From Acinetobacter sp. P8-3-8 (GTDB lineage: Bacteria; Pseudomonadota; Gammaproteobacteria; Pseudomonadales; Moraxellaceae), in the NCBI RefSeq assembly GCF_000214135.1, contig NZ_AFIE01000002.1, forward strand, positions 1 to 64,000: a stretch of DNA of 64,000 nt. Reading direction: 5' to 3'. The translations under genes and the position numbers were made by a program. Within the stretch, counting starts at the first letter, position 1, and each line of letters begins with the position of its first letter. Below, piece by piece: positions 17,634 through 26,753 of the stretch. The notes beneath the pieces were generated by a model. That model saw only the letters and a program-made list of their open reading frames with translations, did no database searches and was not told the DNA's origin.

Positions 17634-18218
17634 ATGAACTTTAAAGCATTAACATTAGGTTTAGCTGTAGCATCTGTAGCAACATTCACGATGGCAAAGC
17701 CAGTGGATTACACCATTGATCCAACACATACTGCAACAGTATTTACTTGGAATCACTTTGGTTTTTCAACCCCATCTGCTAATTTTAGCGATATTCAAGG
17801 TGTGATTTCTGTAGATAATGCAAAACCTGCAAACTCATCAGTAAATGTAACTATTCCATTATCTAGCTTAAATACCAATGTAAAAGCTTTGGATGAGCAC
17901 TTGAAGAATGCTGATTTCTTTAATGCTGAAAAGTACCCAACGATCACTTTTAAAAGTACTAAAGTGCAAGCTGTGGGTAAAAACAAATACAAAATTACAG
18001 GTAACTTAACAGTTAAAGATGTAACTAAACCTGTTGTTTTAGATGCTGTTTTAAACAAACAAGGCGTACATCCAATGACTAAAGCACAGTCAATTGGTTT
18101 TAATGCAACAACGTCATTCGATCGTTCTGCATTTGGTGTAGGTGCTTATGTGCCAAACGTGGGCGATAAGATCACTGTAAATATTACCACTGAAGCGTCT
18201 GTTCCTACTGCTAAGTAA
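17634..18218 (+). CDS. YceI-family periplasmic lipid-binding protein
   Basis: The 194-residue protein has a signal peptide with likely cleavage after TMA (about residue 20). A single YceI lipocalin-like barrel follows: YTIDPTHTATVFTWNHFGFS at the start, LKNADFFNAEKYPTITFKS in the middle and a closing DKITVNITTEA strand. YceI proteins bind polyprenoid or related lipids in the periplasm, but the natural ligand is usually unknown. The ATG at 17634 gives a normal signal peptide; the in-frame ATG at 17604 would add a charged decapeptide. A strong terminator follows. Confidence 0.92.
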   Translation: MNFKALTLGLAVASVATFTMAKPVDYTIDPTHTATVFTWNHFGFSTPSANFSDIQGVISVDNAKPANSSVNVTIPLSSLNTNVKALDEHLKNADFFNAEKYPTITFKSTKVQAVGKNKYKITGNLTVKDVTKPVVLDAVLNKQGVHPMTKAQSIGFNATTSFDRSAFGVGAYVPNVGDKITVNITTEASVPTAK

Positions 18219-18235
18219 TAAGCAAATAAAATAAG

Positions 18236-18270
18236 AAACTTGCACTAGATATTCTGGTGCAAGTTTTTTT
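18236..18270 (+). terminator. Terminator after the YceI gene
   Basis: AAACTTGCAC pairs with GTGCAAGTTT around an 11-base loop, with a run of T directly after. Confidence 0.9.
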
Positions 18271-18425
18271 ATTGTCTATAGAAATGATTAAAGTGATTCT
18301 TTTTCTTAAATATAATAAATAATGTGTATATGTATCCCTTACTATAAAGCTTTCTTTTTTCTTAAATATTTGTAGTATGTTTAAGGTATTTTAAAATTAT
18401 TAATAATATGGATAGGGTATAAATT

Positions 18426-18920
18426 ATGAATAAGTTTTTATTAATAATGAGCCTTGCTTTTTTAGCTTTATTACCTAATTTATATGCTTATGAGGGATTA
18501 GATTTGGATGAAAGTGAGTTTGTCCCAATAGCTAAAAAATATGTAAATAATGAATTTTTAAATATTAGAAAAGAACCAATTGATGGAATGATCGTCGGGC
18601 AGTTAAAAAGAGGTGATACTGTCTTGGTTTATGATATAAATCAAGACTGGTCGCGTATTTCAAAAGAGAGGGAAGAACCTCAATGGGTATTTTCTCAATA
18701 TTTGTGTTCATTTGAAGGTTGTTCTAAGTCCAAAAACTCTTTTTCATCAACTACAAAATCTAGTATATCTCGGAAAGCACCAGCCAGTAAGCCCCTTCAA
18801 ATAAATAGATTTTCGCAGTCATATTCAGGTAGTTGTTCTTGTAGCTCAGGGACCTATTGCTATGGTCCTCGTGGTGGACGGTATTGTTATACTTCTGGCG
18901 GAAATAAGAGTTATAGATAA
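18426..18920 (+). CDS. Secreted bacterial SH3-domain protein with Cys-rich tail
   Basis: The 164-residue protein has a signal peptide (residues 1-21, ending LYA). An SH3b domain follows at about 36-95, with the typical FLNIRKEP, GQLKRGDTVLVYD and DWSRIS elements. Then comes a Ser/Lys-rich linker and a Cys-rich tail with CSC, CYGPRGGRYCY and SGG. SH3b domains often bind peptidoglycan peptides, and the CxGPRGGxYC tail recurs in exported proteins; the role is unknown. Codon use looks more AT-rich than neighbouring genes. The end of the gene is about 40 bases before the next GNAT gene. Confidence 0.8.
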   Translation: MNKFLLIMSLAFLALLPNLYAYEGLDLDESEFVPIAKKYVNNEFLNIRKEPIDGMIVGQLKRGDTVLVYDINQDWSRISKEREEPQWVFSQYLCSFEGCSKSKNSFSSTTKSSISRKAPASKPLQINRFSQSYSGSCSCSSGTYCYGPRGGRYCYTSGGNKSYR

Positions 18921-18962
18921 ACAAATAAAATAAACTTCTCATTTAAAAAAGTGTTGAAAAAT

Positions 18963-19490
18963 ATGCACAAACTTGAAAATCTAGAAATTTATTTAAGACC
19001 TGTAAAGATTGAAGATGCCCCGCTTCTTTTAGAAAGTACACAGATCGAAGAAATTCGTTATATGACAGGAACAACGGTTGATTTTACATTAGAACAAATA
19101 CAGCAACATATACTGAAATGTCAAAAAGATAGTAACCGTTATGATTTTGCGATATGCCTGAAGAACAATCATCAAATGATTGGTGAGCTTGTAATTATGG
19201 ATATAGATCAAGTGTATAAAACGGCGGGCTTTCGCATATCAATGTGTCATATCGGATTGACTGGTCAAGGTTATGGTACTCAAGCAATCCATTTGGTTTT
19301 AGATTTTGTATTTAATACGTTGGATTTGGAACAGTTAGAACTCGAAGTGTATAGCCATAATCAACGTGGATTACATGTGTATCAAAAACTTGGATTCAAA
19401 ACTGTAGATATTTTAAAGAATGCACTGAACTATAAAGGAGAGTATTCAGATGAAATCAAAATGTTAATATTAAAAAGTGATTATAATTAA
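18963..19490 (+). CDS. GNAT acetyltransferase, RimJ/RimL type
   Basis: The 175-residue protein begins with the RimJ/L-like motif IYLRPVKIEDAPLLLES. It continues to MIGELVIMDID, the acetyl-CoA loop TGQGYGTQAIHLVLDF (Q-x-x-G-x-G/A type) and HNQRGLHVYQKLGFK. This is the ribosomal-protein/spermidine-type GNAT branch; the acceptor cannot be told. The ATG at 18963 is preferred over the GTG at 18951. There is no strong ribosome site. It is convergent with umuC, with only about 60 bases between. Confidence 0.87.
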   Translation: MHKLENLEIYLRPVKIEDAPLLLESTQIEEIRYMTGTTVDFTLEQIQQHILKCQKDSNRYDFAICLKNNHQMIGELVIMDIDQVYKTAGFRISMCHIGLTGQGYGTQAIHLVLDFVFNTLDLEQLELEVYSHNQRGLHVYQKLGFKTVDILKNALNYKGEYSDEIKMLILKSDYN

Positions 19491-19551
19491 GAATTTCAGA
19501 GGAGCATCTATAATCATAAAATGATTAATTTGTTTATTCGAGAATATTATG

Positions 19552-20850
19552 TCAATGATCTATAGTTAATAACTCATCCCAGTTAAATGGGTTCTTACTG
19601 AGTTTGCTGCGATTCATTGACCAACTACGATTGGGTATATAACACGCTCCAATCGCTAATTTCTTTTTACCAAAACGCTCATGTACACCTTCGATCGCAG
19701 ACATTAATTTATCTTTTTTATCAATATTTGATCTGTCTGCCAGTAGGTCAAAAGCATGGCTATTTTTCGATTCTAATCCTGTCAGAATGACACCACATTT
19801 CTTATATTTAATTCCTTTTTGATAAATACGATCTAACATACCTGTTGCAGCTTTGACTAAATCAGCAACACAGTCGGTCGGTTCGGAAAATGCATAAGGA
19901 ATAGATTGGTTATAAAACGGCGTATGATCATCAAAAGGATTGGATTGCATAAAAATAATAATACAACCACAAAGTAATCCACCTTCACGAAGTCTTGCGC
20001 AAGCGTCTTGAGCGTATGCGCTCATGGCTTCTTTTAGATCATTGAGTTCAGTAACACGTGAACCAAATGAACGACTGGCAATAATTTGTTTTTTACTCGG
20101 TGGCGTATGTTCAAATTCGATGCAAGATATCCCTTGTAATTCAGAAATCGTCTTTGCCATGACGATAGAAAAGTGTTTTTTCATCTGAGCAGGGTCTGAT
20201 ACAGCAAGATCCAGCACGGTATTAATTCCCATACTTTTTAATTTTTTAGTATGTTTACGTCCTACATTCCACACTTCGCCGACATCAAGCAGACTAAAAA
20301 AATAATCTCGATGTTTCGGATCCATCGATGCTAAATTGCATACACCGCCAAAACGTTTGCCTTTTTTTGCCATATGATTGGCCATTTTGGCCTCAGTTTT
20401 ACTTCGACCAATACCAATACAGACAGGTAAACCAAGCCATTTCCATATTCGCTGGCGCATTCCTTGAGCATATTCAGTGAGATCATAGCTTTTTTCATAA
20501 GCGGTTAATTCAAGAAAGCACTCATCAATTGAATAGATTTCTTGCTCTGAAGCAGTCACAAATTCACCCAATATTCCGTGAAAACGACGTGACATTTCAG
20601 TATATAAAGCATAGTTACTTGAAAGTACTTGGACATCGTATTTTTGAACAATATCTTCGATTTGAAAGAAGGGTACTGCCATTTTAATACCCAAATCTTT
20701 CGCTTCCTGACTTCTTGCCACAGCACAACCGTCGTTATTTGAAAGGACAATAACAGGTTTATTATTTAATGATGGATCAAACACACGTTCACAACTGACA
20801 TAGCAGTTATTGACATCGACAAGTGCGAAGATTTTGTTTTTTGATTTCAT
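19552..20850 (-). CDS. umuC: DNA polymerase V catalytic subunit UmuC
   Basis: The 432-residue Y-family translesion polymerase has the first metal-site motif [18 protein letters not shown], the nucleotide-binding [12 protein letters not shown] stretch and the second catalytic motif [10 protein letters not shown]. The thumb has [20 protein letters not shown] and the little finger follows from about residue 240. Length is normal for UmuC (about 420). Translation is probably coupled to umuD, as the genes overlap by four bases. It would act in SOS mutagenesis with UmuD'2. Confidence 0.95.
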   Translation of the reverse strand: MKSKNKIFALVDVNNCYVSCERVFDPSLNNKPVIVLSNNDGCAVARSQEAKDLGIKMAVPFFQIEDIVQKYDVQVLSSNYALYTEMSRRFHGILGEFVTASEQEIYSIDECFLELTAYEKSYDLTEYAQGMRQRIWKWLGLPVCIGIGRSKTEAKMANHMAKKGKRFGGVCNLASMDPKHRDYFFSLLDVGEVWNVGRKHTKKLKSMGINTVLDLAVSDPAQMKKHFSIVMAKTISELQGISCIEFEHTPPSKKQIIASRSFGSRVTELNDLKEAMSAYAQDACARLREGGLLCGCIIIFMQSNPFDDHTPFYNQSIPYAFSEPTDCVADLVKAATGMLDRIYQKGIKYKKCGVILTGLESKNSHAFDLLADRSNIDKKDKLMSAIEGVHERFGKKKLAIGACYIPNRSWSMNRSKLSKNPFNWDELLTIDH

Positions 20851-21410
20851 TTGAGGCTCTTTAATGCATAAGTAACAACACCCCAGATCATAAGCTCTTG
20901 ACCTTCATCGAAATAAATATCGCTGCATTCAGGATTTTCAGCTTTTAACCAATGTATACCATCCTCAATCATCAATCGTTTTACCGTAAAATCATTATCA
21001 ATCAGTGCAATGACAATGTCTCGATGCTTGGCTTCAAGGCTGCGATCAACAATTAATTCATCATTAATATCGATACCGATTCCTAACATAGAAAGAGAAT
21101 TAACCCGAACAATAAAGGTTGAAAATGGACTTTTAACCAGCAGTTGGTTTAGATCGATGGTTTTATCGATATAGTCTTGAGCTGGAGAGGGAAAGCCTGC
21201 TTGTACACGCTCAGTTACGAGGGGAATTTGTATAGATGTCACCGGATTAATTTGTTGAATAGGGTGTATTCTATTTAAAGCTTCTTTTTTGCTTTTTAAG
21301 GCGCAATATTCTACGGCATGAGGAAATTGAATCTTCTCAACCTCCGCCATATTGGATTTTGACATCATATCTTTACAGGGGTGATCATGTCGTTTTTTAA
21401 GCTCATTCAT
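20847..21410 (-). CDS. umuD: UmuD-like S24 autoprotease, LexA-type cleavage site
   Basis: The 187-residue protein has an N-terminal extension of about 47 residues compared with E. coli UmuD. Its cleavage site is Ala71-Gly72 ([12 protein letters not shown]), where E. coli UmuD has Cys-Gly and LexA has Ala-Gly. Ser107 (LSML) and Lys144 (TVKRL) form the Ser/Lys dyad, with the Gly-to-Ser (35) and Ser-to-Lys (37) spacings of E. coli UmuD. Acinetobacter UmuDAb, a UmuD-like SOS repressor, also has an extended N-terminus. This one is therefore either the polymerase V partner, a repressor, or both. A palindromic operator lies just upstream. Confidence 0.92.
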   Translation of the reverse strand: MNELKKRHDHPCKDMMSKSNMAEVEKIQFPHAVEYCALKSKKEALNRIHPIQQINPVTSIQIPLVTERVQAGFPSPAQDYIDKTIDLNQLLVKSPFSTFIVRVNSLSMLGIGIDINDELIVDRSLEAKHRDIVIALIDNDFTVKRLMIEDGIHWLKAENPECSDIYFDEGQELMIWGVVTYALKSLK

Positions 21411-21418
21411 AGTTAAAC

Positions 21419-21439
21419 TTGATTTTGTTACTTATTCAA
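21419..21439 (-). promoter_or_regulatory. SOS-type palindromic operator upstream of umuDC
   Basis: The 21-base palindrome has outer TTGA...TCAA arms and a central TGTTACTT. It closely matches the motif I recall for UmuDAb-controlled SOS promoters of Acinetobacter (TTGA, central TGTAACTT, TCAA; same 21-base length). It is nine bases upstream of the umuD start. LexA is absent from Acinetobacter, so a UmuDAb-type control of umuDC is the natural reading. Confidence 0.7.
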
Positions 21440-21748
21440 GATTCTAAAACTTGGTCGAATTAAATTCAAATGATTATTTTAAATTTAAAAAATTTAGACT
21501 AAATATTGCTTTATAAGTCACGTAAAATAATTATTTTGTGATTTGTTCTGATTTAAATCAAAGCTGGGTTTATTTATCAATTCAGTGAGGTGTTGGTTTC
21601 GCTGTTCTATTTTTGCAATGGTTGTGTATTTAGCTTAAGTGGTTGCAAAATAAATATACAAATGTAAAAAAAGAACTGAATAGCAATTGTATTTTTCTGC
21701 TGATGCTCGGACAATTCGCAAATTATTTTTTATGACGTTAGGTAGAAC

Positions 21749-22312
21749 ATGAAAAAGTTATTGGGGGAGTTAGCTTTTAAATTGTCAGGTTGGACATATG
21801 AAGTGAAGCCCGATGTATTGGAAAAGAAACAAGTGATCATTGGTTTTGAACATACTTCAATGATGGATGCTGTGCTGTCTCTTGCGATTTTCCAAATTCA
21901 TGACTTAAAAATTCATACATTAATCAAAAAAGAATTATTTAAAGGTCCAATGAAACCGATTCTTGAGAGAGTTGGTGGTATTGCGGTTGATCGTAAATCG
22001 AATCAAGACATTGTGACGCAAATGGTTGAGCTGTTTCAAAGTCATGATGAATTTAATTTGGTTATTGCACCTGAAGCGACACGCGCGGAACGTGGACAGC
22101 CACGTAAACCGATTCGTACAGGGTTTTGGCATATTGCTAAAGCAGCGGGTGTACCAATCGTGTTGATGTATGCAAACTCACATACTAAGCAAGGTGGTAT
22201 TTTCGGGAAAATTTATCCATCTGACATCGATCAAGATTTAGCTGAAATTAAACGACTATATAAAGAGCATACAGGGCTTGATATTGTGATTCCTGAGCCA
22301 AAAAAAGCTTAA
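21749..22312 (+). CDS. PlsC-family 1-acylglycerol-3-phosphate acyltransferase-like protein
   Basis: The 187-residue protein has the acyltransferase motif HTSMMD (HX4D, about residues 34-39) and the downstream APEATR block (the usual PEGTR with Ala for Gly), then GFWHIAKAAGVPIVLMY. These place it in the PlsC fold, in a short branch without an obvious N-terminal membrane helix. It is more like the lyso-ornithine / small PlsC-like group than canonical PlsC; the acceptor is unknown. It is followed by a hairpin and yebC. Confidence 0.85.
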   Translation: MKKLLGELAFKLSGWTYEVKPDVLEKKQVIIGFEHTSMMDAVLSLAIFQIHDLKIHTLIKKELFKGPMKPILERVGGIAVDRKSNQDIVTQMVELFQSHDEFNLVIAPEATRAERGQPRKPIRTGFWHIAKAAGVPIVLMYANSHTKQGGIFGKIYPSDIDQDLAEIKRLYKEHTGLDIVIPEPKKA

Positions 22313-22331
22313 TTTAGATAAAAACTGAAAA

Positions 22332-22361
22332 ATAAGCACTTTCTCATAAAAAAGTGCTTAT
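22332..22361. repeat. Hairpin between the PlsC-like gene and yebC
   Basis: ATAAGCACTTT pairs with AAAGTGCTTAT around eight bases. No T-run follows on the plus strand, so termination is uncertain; it lies just upstream of the likely yebC leader. Confidence 0.55.
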
Positions 22362-22418
22362 GGTAGAATTGCCAAAAATTGATATGGCATAAGGCCAATC
22401 TACAGGAGCATATTTCGC

Positions 22419-23168
22419 ATGGCGGGTCATTCCAAGTGGGCTAACACAAAGCATCGTAAAGCAAAACAAGATGCGAGTCGCGCTAAAGTATTTACAAAAT
22501 TTATTCGTGAGATCGTCACTGCGGCTCGTTTAGGTGGTGGAGATGTCGCTTCGAATCCACGTTTACGTGCAGTGATCGAAAAAGCCTTGGTGGCAAATAT
22601 GACACGCGACACCATCAACCGTGCAACTGCGCGTGGTGTTGGTGGTGAAGAAAATGCCGATTTGAAAGAAGTGACTTATGAAGGTTACGGCGTTGGCGGT
22701 GTTGCTGTAATTGTTGAAACCATGACGGATAATTTGAACCGTACTGTACCTGATGTTCGCCACTGTTTTTCTAAAACCAATGGTAACTTAGGAACAGCGG
22801 GTTCGGTTGCCTACATGTTTACCAAACGTGGTGAGATTACTTTTGAAGATGTCTCTTTAGAAGATAAGATCATGGAAGTGGCATTAGAAGCGGGTGCAGA
22901 AGATATTGAAGTGAGTGAAGATGAGATTTTGGTCATCACAACACCTGAAACTTTCGGTACTGTTCAAGATGCTTTAGCTGCTGCAGGTTTAAAATCTGAC
23001 AATGCTGAAGTGACGATGAGTCCTTCAACAAAAGCTGAAATTACTGATATTGATCAAGCAAAATTAATTTTAAAAATGATTGATATGTTTGAAGATCTTG
23101 ATGACGTGCAAAACGTTTATACTAACGTTGAATTCTCAGATGAAGTGCTCGCTGAGTTAGATGCTTAA
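22419..23168 (+). CDS. yebC: YebC/PmpR-type regulator or translation factor
   Basis: The 249-residue protein has the family start [14 protein letters not shown] and the central [14 protein letters not shown] and [13 protein letters not shown] blocks. The C-terminus is acidic ([18 protein letters not shown]). Family members were first described as DNA-binding regulators (PmpR). More recent work links the group to translation through difficult sequences such as polyproline, so the precise job is unsettled. Length is standard. In many proteobacteria it sits with ruvC; here ruvC is elsewhere in the window. Confidence 0.95.
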   Translation: MAGHSKWANTKHRKAKQDASRAKVFTKFIREIVTAARLGGGDVASNPRLRAVIEKALVANMTRDTINRATARGVGGEENADLKEVTYEGYGVGGVAVIVETMTDNLNRTVPDVRHCFSKTNGNLGTAGSVAYMFTKRGEITFEDVSLEDKIMEVALEAGAEDIEVSEDEILVITTPETFGTVQDALAAAGLKSDNAEVTMSPSTKAEITDIDQAKLILKMIDMFEDLDDVQNVYTNVEFSDEVLAELDA

Positions 23169-23182
23169 TTCATATTTGAGTC

Positions 23183-23215
23183 AAAAAACGCACCGATGGG
23201 TGCGTTTTTTATTTT
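23183..23215 (+). terminator. Terminator after yebC
   Basis: AAAAAACGCACC pairs with GGTGCGTTTTTT around a three-base loop, with further T residues after the stem. It may also serve the convergent Lrp-type gene. Confidence 0.92.
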
Positions 23216-23302
23216 TAAGCATGATTTGGATTTTCAATGGATCTAAATGGTTTAAAACGTTGAGTCACAATTAATTGGATAATGGATATAGATCGTAAAA
23301 AC

Positions 23303-23785
23303 TTAAACGCGATTAAGCAGTCCAGTACAGTTAAAAACTTGATTGTATTCTTTAATCACAAAACTTGAATGTAGTGCCACCACATGATCAATTTTACCGA
23401 TACGTTTCAGTAAAATTTCACTGTAGTTTTCCATATCTTTCGCCACAACTTCTACGAGAAAATCAGCCGTTTGACCTGTGACTAAAAAAGCATTAATCAC
23501 TTCAGGAATGTTTTCAAGCTCTTCTAAAAATTTTGCAAAGGTATCTGTATCGTGTTTACTGAGTGAAACTTGTAGGATGACATGTAATTTAAAACCTAAT
23601 TTCTCAAAATTAATATCACGTTTCAAATTGGTCATGATATTGGTTTCAATCAAATGCTTGATTCTACGGTGTACGGAACTGACAGAAAGATTAATACGTT
23701 CTGATAGCTCGTTGAGATTGATATCTTCATTCGTTAAAATTTCAAGAATTTGTTTATCGTAACGATCAAGTTCCATGTTCAGCAT
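23303..23785 (-). CDS. Lrp/AsnC-family transcriptional regulator
   Basis: The 160-residue protein has an N-terminal helix-turn-helix (about residues 20-50, with LSERINLSVSSVHRRIKHL) followed by the RAM/AsnC ligand domain with VILQVSLSKHDTDTFAKF and EVINAFLVTGQTADFLVEV. This is the Lrp/AsnC arrangement, usually an amino-acid-responsive regulator. The target is unknown. A second in-frame ATG at 23776 is equally plausible. Its upstream side is an AT-rich region without an obvious divergent target gene. Confidence 0.92.
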   Translation of the reverse strand: MLNMELDRYDKQILEILTNEDINLNELSERINLSVSSVHRRIKHLIETNIMTNLKRDINFEKLGFKLHVILQVSLSKHDTDTFAKFLEELENIPEVINAFLVTGQTADFLVEVVAKDMENYSEILLKRIGKIDHVVALHSSFVIKEYNQVFNCTGLLNRV

Positions 23786-23997
23786 CCAGTGTGAAAATTT
23801 TTTCTACATTAATGTAGAATGAAATAAGATATTTTTCAAATTGATTATGAGTTATGCGGTTTTTTTTCTTATATTGAATAAAAATGAAAAATATCCATGA
23901 TCATAAAGCAATGCTGTTCCTAGATATTAGAGTACATATTAGAAAATAGTCATGGATCATCTAAAGTTTCATCAAAATATTGATATTTAATTATATT

Positions 23998-24330
23998 CTA
24001 CTTCTTATTAACGACAAAACATCTTTCAGCAGCCGTATCTGCAAAAGTATTGATGGCAAGTTTTTGGGCTTCTTGAGTTTTGGCAATAGGGATTTGATAG
24101 GCTAAATCGACAAGCGTCATTAAACCTTGTACGCTATTTTTACTTTTTGCAATAATACTTTTATTTGCATTATTTAAGGCCACAAATTTAGGTGTATTAC
24201 TTTGTCGATCCATCATAATTTGCGCAGCCGTGATGGCATAGAGTTGGCAGAATTGATCTGTTGGGTTCGGTACAGCATAGAGTGATGTGCAAGCAAATAG
24301 GCTGCTGATGCAAAATATTATTTTTTTCAT
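23998..24330 (-). CDS. Small secreted hypothetical protein
   Basis: The 110-residue product has a signal peptide (MKKIIFCISSLFACTSLYA, cut after about residue 19). A mature part with two cysteines (CQLYAI near the start and RCFVV near the end) could close one disulfide. The body is helical. I do not recognise a family. It is monocistronic, about 120 bases from the divergent MoeB-like gene. Confidence 0.72.
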   Translation of the reverse strand: MKKIIFCISSLFACTSLYAVPNPTDQFCQLYAITAAQIMMDRQSNTPKFVALNNANKSIIAKSKNSVQGLMTLVDLAYQIPIAKTQEAQKLAINTFADTAAERCFVVNKK

Positions 24331-24454
24331 AGTGGGCTTATTCTGATTTTGTAAATGTATTCAAACATAAAAGAATTCAATTGTCGAATAACATGAAGTA
24401 CTTGTATTGTTTTATACTATTTCATAATTTGTTATGTAATGTCGGTATAAGCAT

Positions 24455-25246
24455 TTGATTAAGCAATCAGATAATGAATTCGAACTCACCGAATCTGAAA
24501 TGCATCTTTATTCACGTCAAATCCTACTGGATGGTTGGGATATTGATGCACAGGAAAAGCTCAAACTTGCCAATATTCTCATTGTTGGCTGTGGCGGAAT
24601 AGGGTGTACTACAGCTGAGTTACTGGCACGTGCAGGCGTAGGTAAAATCACGCTGATCGATGCAGATACCATTGAAATCAGTAATCTACAGCGCCAAATC
24701 GCTTATACAGAACAAGATGTTGGTTTTTATAAATCTGAAATACTTGCGAAGCGTTTACAACAGATTAATCCATTCATTCAAGTTGAAAGTTATACCGTTA
24801 AATTAGATGAGTCTAATGCTCAATCGTTGATTACGCAGCAGGATTTAGTCCTAGATGGTTGTGATAATTTTACAACACGTTATTTGGTTAATCAGATGTG
24901 TGCGCAATTGAATGTGCCATTGATTAGTGCATCAGCAATTGGTTTCCAAGGTCAGTTATTCATGGTTGAAGGAAATTCAGCCTGTTATGAGTGTTTATTT
25001 CCCAAAGAACAACATATTAATGAAAGCTTTCGTTGTGCAGATTCAGGCGTTTTAGCGACAACGCCAAATGTAATGTCAAGTTTGCAAGCTCACCACGCAC
25101 TTTTATATTTAGGATTAGCTCAGACACCACTCAAGCAAAAATTACTGCTTTGGGATGGCTTAACAATGAAACAACGAATTTTAGCCTTTGAAAAAGATAC
25201 AGATTGTCCAAACTGTCAGGCAAGCCATACTGCAAAGGCTGATTAA
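24455..25246 (+). CDS. HesA/MoeB/ThiF-family adenylyltransferase (E1-like)
   Basis: The 263-residue protein adenylates the C-terminal Gly-Gly of a ubiquitin-like sulfur carrier, if it follows the family. It has the Rossmann loop VGCGGIGCTTAELLARAGVG, the ISNLQRQI catalytic strand, the DLVLDGCDNF motif and two zinc CxxC pairs (CYECLF and CPNC). This is MoeB/ThiF length, without a rhodanese domain. The start is a TTG at 24455, since the first ATG would cut into the conserved N-terminus. The sulfur carrier partner (MoaD/ThiS) is not nearby. It lies 40 bases before the AarF gene. Confidence 0.9.
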   Translation: MIKQSDNEFELTESEMHLYSRQILLDGWDIDAQEKLKLANILIVGCGGIGCTTAELLARAGVGKITLIDADTIEISNLQRQIAYTEQDVGFYKSEILAKRLQQINPFIQVESYTVKLDESNAQSLITQQDLVLDGCDNFTTRYLVNQMCAQLNVPLISASAIGFQGQLFMVEGNSACYECLFPKEQHINESFRCADSGVLATTPNVMSSLQAHHALLYLGLAQTPLKQKLLLWDGLTMKQRILAFEKDTDCPNCQASHTAKAD

Positions 25247-25285
25247 TTTGCTACACTTCACTTAATTTATTTCTACTTAGACATT

Positions 25286-26584
25286 ATGAAAAACAATATC
25301 TGGTTAGATGGACTGCGTTCAGTTGCCCGAGTTGGGGAAACTGCTGTGATCGCAGCAAAAGCAGGCATCAAATATGCGACCGAAAAACCAAGTAACGCAA
25401 AACTCATGCGTGAAACGTTTGAATCTTTAGGTTCAACTTATATTAAGTTAGGGCAATTCATTGCCAGTACACCTTCATTATTCCCTCGTGAATATGTGGA
25501 AGAATTTCAAGGCTGTTTAGACCAAACGCCTTCTTTGCCATTTAGTTATGTGCAAGGCGTATTAGCGCAAGAGTTTGCAGGGCGAGATTTAAGCGAAATA
25601 TTCGCTTCTATTGAAGAAAAGCCATTGGCTTCAGCGTCTATTGCACAAGTCCATGCTGCGAAACTGGTGACAGGCGAAGATGTTGTTATTAAAGTGCAAA
25701 AACCAGGTGTAGAAACCATTCTCTATACCGATTTAAATGTTTTGCATTGGGCAACAAAAATCCTAGAAAAAGCGGTGCCTAAAGTTAAATTTGCTTCATT
25801 GGCAGATATTGTTGAAGAAATTAAAACACGTATGGTACGTGAAGTTGATTTTATTGAAGAAGCACAAAACCTTGATGACTTTGTGAATTATCTCAATGTG
25901 TCTCAAAATCACGCTGCGACTGCGCCAAAGGTTTATCACCAGTATTCAACTCGCCGTGTATTGACCATGCAACGCTTATATGGCGTGCCATTAACTGATT
26001 TTGATGTAGTACGTAAAGTTGCAAAAGATCCATCACAAGTTTTGATTACTGCAATGAATACGTGGTTTGGTAGCTTGATGCTGTGTAAATCTTTCCATGC
26101 AGATTTACATGCAGGCAACCTAATGTTGCTTGAAGATGGTCGTATTGGCTTTATTGACTTTGGTATTGTCGGTCAGCTTAAACCAGAAGTATGGCAAGCC
26201 TGTATGGCATTTATGGATGCATTACAAAAAACTGATTACACACTCATGGCTCAAAATATGTTGGGTATGGGCATGACCAGTAAGCAGATTGATACGCAAG
26301 TCTTAGCAGATGATTTAGAGCGTCTATTTAGTGGTGTACTATTGGCAGATCCACAAAAGATTATGAGTTCAAATCCTTCTGATTTAAACGATATTATGAT
26401 GGATATGGTTGCAGTCGGTGAGCGTCACGGTATTCGTTTCCCGCGTGATTTCGCATTGTTATTTAAGCAAATGTTGTATTTTGATCGGTTCATGCGAGTT
26501 CTTGCGCCATATACTGATATTTATGCAGATCAACGTTTGCAAATGGTGCAAGATTTAGATCCAGCTTCGTTGTTGAAACATTGA
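25286..26584 (+). CDS. AarF/ABC1/UbiB-family kinase-like protein
   Basis: The 432-residue protein has the family-specific KLGQFIAS motif (in YIKLGQFIASTPSLFPREY, the KxGQ signature of the ABC1 clade). The ATP-lysine region is VVIKVQKPG, and the catalytic and metal blocks are FHADLHAGNLMLLEDG and IGFIDFGIVGQ. UbiB/COQ8 relatives are ATPases needed for ubiquinone synthesis; others control lipid traffic. No C-terminal membrane helices are clear, unlike UbiB of E. coli, so it may be a second paralogue. coq7 is a few kilobases away. Confidence 0.88.
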   Translation: MKNNIWLDGLRSVARVGETAVIAAKAGIKYATEKPSNAKLMRETFESLGSTYIKLGQFIASTPSLFPREYVEEFQGCLDQTPSLPFSYVQGVLAQEFAGRDLSEIFASIEEKPLASASIAQVHAAKLVTGEDVVIKVQKPGVETILYTDLNVLHWATKILEKAVPKVKFASLADIVEEIKTRMVREVDFIEEAQNLDDFVNYLNVSQNHAATAPKVYHQYSTRRVLTMQRLYGVPLTDFDVVRKVAKDPSQVLITAMNTWFGSLMLCKSFHADLHAGNLMLLEDGRIGFIDFGIVGQLKPEVWQACMAFMDALQKTDYTLMAQNMLGMGMTSKQIDTQVLADDLERLFSGVLLADPQKIMSSNPSDLNDIMMDMVAVGERHGIRFPRDFALLFKQMLYFDRFMRVLAPYTDIYADQRLQMVQDLDPASLLKH

Positions 26585-26590
26585 TATGAA

Positions 26591-26742
26591 TCTCCTACCT
26601 TAAAAGGTAGGAGATTTAAATTTATTTTTAAATAATCCCTCCCAACCTCCCTTTAAAAAGGGAGGAGTATTCCTAAAATATTGTATATGGGTGAAGTCCC
26701 CCTTTAAAAAAGGGGGATTTAGGGGGATTTAGGGGGATTTAT
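26591..26742. repeat. Cluster of three CT/AG hairpins and a TTAGGGGGAT tandem repeat
   Basis: TCTCCTACCT / AGGTAGGAGA (26591-26614) is a perfect hairpin. CCTCCCTT / AAGGGAGG (26646-26665) and CCCCCTTT / AAAGGGGG (about 26700-26717) follow. The third stem runs into about three copies of the ten-base unit TTAGGGGGAT (26713-26742). The block fills the gap between aarF and folB. The first hairpin may terminate aarF. The rest looks like repeats of the kind scattered elsewhere in this window. Confidence 0.75.
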
Positions 26743-26753
26743 AGGAAAAGGTT

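Noticed and set aside
26699-26742. CRISPR-like repeat
   Set aside because: The units are ten bases in direct tandem with no spacers, so they are a simple tandem repeat.
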